From: an uncultured Victivallis sp.
GTDB lineage: Bacteria > Verrucomicrobiota > Lentisphaeria > Victivallales > Victivallaceae
Reading direction: 5' to 3'
DNA: 53,019 nucleotides
Assembly: GCF_944391105.1 (NCBI RefSeq)
Contig: NZ_CALXSK010000023.1
Span: 1-53,019 of the forward strand
Part shown: one piece after another, positions 51,644-53,019 of the stretch
Position numbering within the stretch: the first letter of the stretch is position 1
Layout: each line of letters opens with the position of its first letter
Position numbers and translations under genes: made by a program
Notes under the pieces: model-generated
Seen by the model: the letters and a program-made list of their open reading frames with translations, nothing else
Told to the model about the DNA's origin: nothing
Databases searched by the model: none

Positions 51644-52897
51644 ATGACGGATTATGATGTGATCGTGGTCGGCGGCGGTCCCGCCGGAGTCGGAGCTGCC
51701 TGGATGGCAGCGGGTTGCGGGGCAAAAACTTTGTTGCTCGAACGCACCGGGCGGCTGGGTGGAACCGCAGTGCAGTCGGTGGTCGGACCGTTGATGGGCG
51801 GCGTTGAAAGCCTGGTGGTGGATTCCATTCTGGAACGGATCGGCGGCCATTGCGTCGACTTCCGGCGCGTCGATGTGGAGCTTTACGATCTTTTGCAAGA
51901 GCGTGGGGCTGAAATTCTGCTTCACGCATCGGTCAGCGGAGTTCTCCCGGACGGAAACCGGGTGAATGGAGTGGAAGCCGAGTGCCGCGAAGGAAGACGC
52001 TCGTTCCGCGCCCGCTGCGTGATCGACTGCACAGGGGATGGGGAAGTTGCGTTCCGGGCGGGAGTGCCGTTCGAGATCGGGCGCGCCGGAGACGGCCTCA
52101 TGCAGCCGGTCAGCATCATGTACCTGATTGCGGGTGTCGATCCCGTCCGCCGTTTTACCTGCGGCTCCGAGGAGGAGGCGCGCGCAGTGAAGGTGAACGG
52201 ACGGACATGGGAAGAGGTGGTGCTGGAAGCGCAGGCGGCCGGCCGACTGCCGGAGACGGTCAGTGTGGTTCGTCTTTACGCTGCGGTGCGGGACGATGAA
52301 AACATCATCAATGCGACTCAGGTAAATTACATCAACGGGAGCTCGTCGGCGGATTTGACGCGGGCAGAAATCGTGGGACGGCGTCAGGCGTTTCAGATCG
52401 TCGACTTTCTGCGGAAATCCCTGCCGGGTTATGAAAATGCGTTTGTGTCACAGATGCCAGCCGCAATCGGAGTGCGGGAGACGCGACGTTTCGAAGGCGT
52501 GGCCCGCCTTGAGAAAGCGGATTGCATCGCGGGGCGTATATTCGATGATGCAGTGGTTCACGGTGCCTGTTTCGCGATCGACATCCACAATCCGGCTGGT
52601 GGCGGGCAGGCGGCCGGGCGCGATGAACATGAGGTCGGTACGGCCGAGCGTGCAAGGCCTTATGACATTCCCTACGGTGTGCTTGTTCCGAGCCGGGTAG
52701 ACGGACTGTTGTTTGCCGGGCGCTGCATCAGTGCTTCGCACGAGGCGTTGGCGAGTTGCCGGGTCATGTGTATTGCGATGGCGCTTGGCGGAGGTGCAGG
52801 AGCCGCGGCCGCATATGCGGCGAAGAACGGATGTGAGTTGCGTGATGTTCCGGTTTCAAAGATTCAACCGCTGCTGTTTCAGCGAAAATCTTCATAA
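51644..52897 (+). CDS. FAD-dependent oxidoreductase
   Basis: 417 residues. The N-terminal dinucleotide-binding motif VVGGGPAGVGAAWMAA and LLLERTGRLGGTA mark the FAD site; the C-terminal LFAGRCISASHEALASCRVM closes the flavin domain. This pattern is that of the FAD_oxidored (PF12831-like) group, whose members often occur with sugar catabolism genes. No signal peptide. GGGAGG lies ten bases before the ATG at 51644. The substrate is not known. The following 122 nt to the window end hold no gene or clear terminator. Confidence 0.85.
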   Translation: MTDYDVIVVGGGPAGVGAAWMAAGCGAKTLLLERTGRLGGTAVQSVVGPLMGGVESLVVDSILERIGGHCVDFRRVDVELYDLLQERGAEILLHASVSGVLPDGNRVNGVEAECREGRRSFRARCVIDCTGDGEVAFRAGVPFEIGRAGDGLMQPVSIMYLIAGVDPVRRFTCGSEEEARAVKVNGRTWEEVVLEAQAAGRLPETVSVVRLYAAVRDDENIINATQVNYINGSSSADLTRAEIVGRRQAFQIVDFLRKSLPGYENAFVSQMPAAIGVRETRRFEGVARLEKADCIAGRIFDDAVVHGACFAIDIHNPAGGGQAAGRDEHEVGTAERARPYDIPYGVLVPSRVDGLLFAGRCISASHEALASCRVMCIAMALGGGAGAAAAYAAKNGCELRDVPVSKIQPLLFQRKSS

Positions 52898-53019
52898 AAA
52901 TTGCGAAAAAGTTGTAATTTGAGCTTGAAAAGAGAGGGATGGTGGATTATTTTAAGAATCTGTTGCGTCCCTGCTGAGACGCGGTTGATGAAAAAGCGGG
53001 ATTGAACCGGTTGAAAAAA

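Noticed and set aside
1..53019. CRISPR array, restriction, toxin-antitoxin or other defence system
   Set aside because: No spaced direct-repeat array, cas-like gene or recognisable defence gene was seen; the only short tandem repeats are the 12-bp units at 44-90 and the 39-bp units in dnaX.
1..53019. Insertion sequences
   Set aside because: No transposase-like gene or matching terminal inverted repeats were seen.

Overview
The window reads as chromosomal DNA from a Gram-negative, GC-rich bacterium of the PVC superphylum, most likely Lentisphaerota (Victivallales-like). The pointers are a pseudopilin with the [16 protein letters not shown] start typical of these genomes, a second protein carrying a pseudopilin-like body, a Minf_1886-family gene, lpxC next to a fabZ homologue, a eukaryotic/chlamydial-type IleRS, and dense coding with short or overlapping junctions. 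The phylum is inferred from gene content only; no rRNA gene is present.

Left part (1-13.6 kb): a 12-bp tandem repeat and a possible gene end at the edge; tRNA-Glu divergent from gltX; mntP; the argD-argF pair; an NhaD/ArsB-type ion transporter; then an AraC-controlled, tightly coupled four-gene cluster on the minus strand. That cluster holds a cytoplasmic protein of unknown function, a pseudopilin with an unusual 81-codon presequence, and two tandem secreted clan GH-A hydrolase-like proteins. It looks like a small polysaccharide-use locus.

Middle (13.6-27.6 kb): a candidate 100-nt structured RNA on the minus strand with its own promoter and terminator; tRNA-Lys followed by rpmB; a plus-strand run of a small symporter subunit, SSS symporter, ileS, apbE, an SGNH hydrolase and a TIM-barrel epimerase; miaA on the other strand; then lpxC, a double-hotdog FabZ with a degenerate second half, a CoA-transferase and pyruvate kinase.

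Minus-strand block (27.6-37.8 kb): nine closely spaced genes from ffh down through a membrane protein of unknown function, mlaE, mlaF, mlaD, a Minf_1886 gene, an M16 protease, an isochorismatase-like hydrolase and a GT-C-like membrane protein. It combines protein targeting, retrograde lipid transport and cell-envelope functions.

Right part (38-53 kb): ilvD; accD followed by the SRP RNA gene; two envelope proteins, one a polytopic membrane protein ending in a pseudopilin-like domain; rph-dnaX; a lipoprotein gene and nadA; two identical tRNA-Gly genes followed by an orphan phage-type pair (unknown protein plus terminase large subunit); a small membrane protein; and a PocR-type AraC regulator divergent from an FAD-dependent oxidoreductase.

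Promoters with TTGNNN, a 16-17 nt spacer and a TATANT-like -10 recur in front of most transcription units and were used to define units. The least explained items are the candidate ncRNA at 13648-13747, the pseudopilin presequence at 11108-11350, the double FabZ, the TM-anchored pseudopilin-like protein, and the orphan terminase pair beside duplicated tRNA-Gly genes. No complete new defence or mobile system was recognised.
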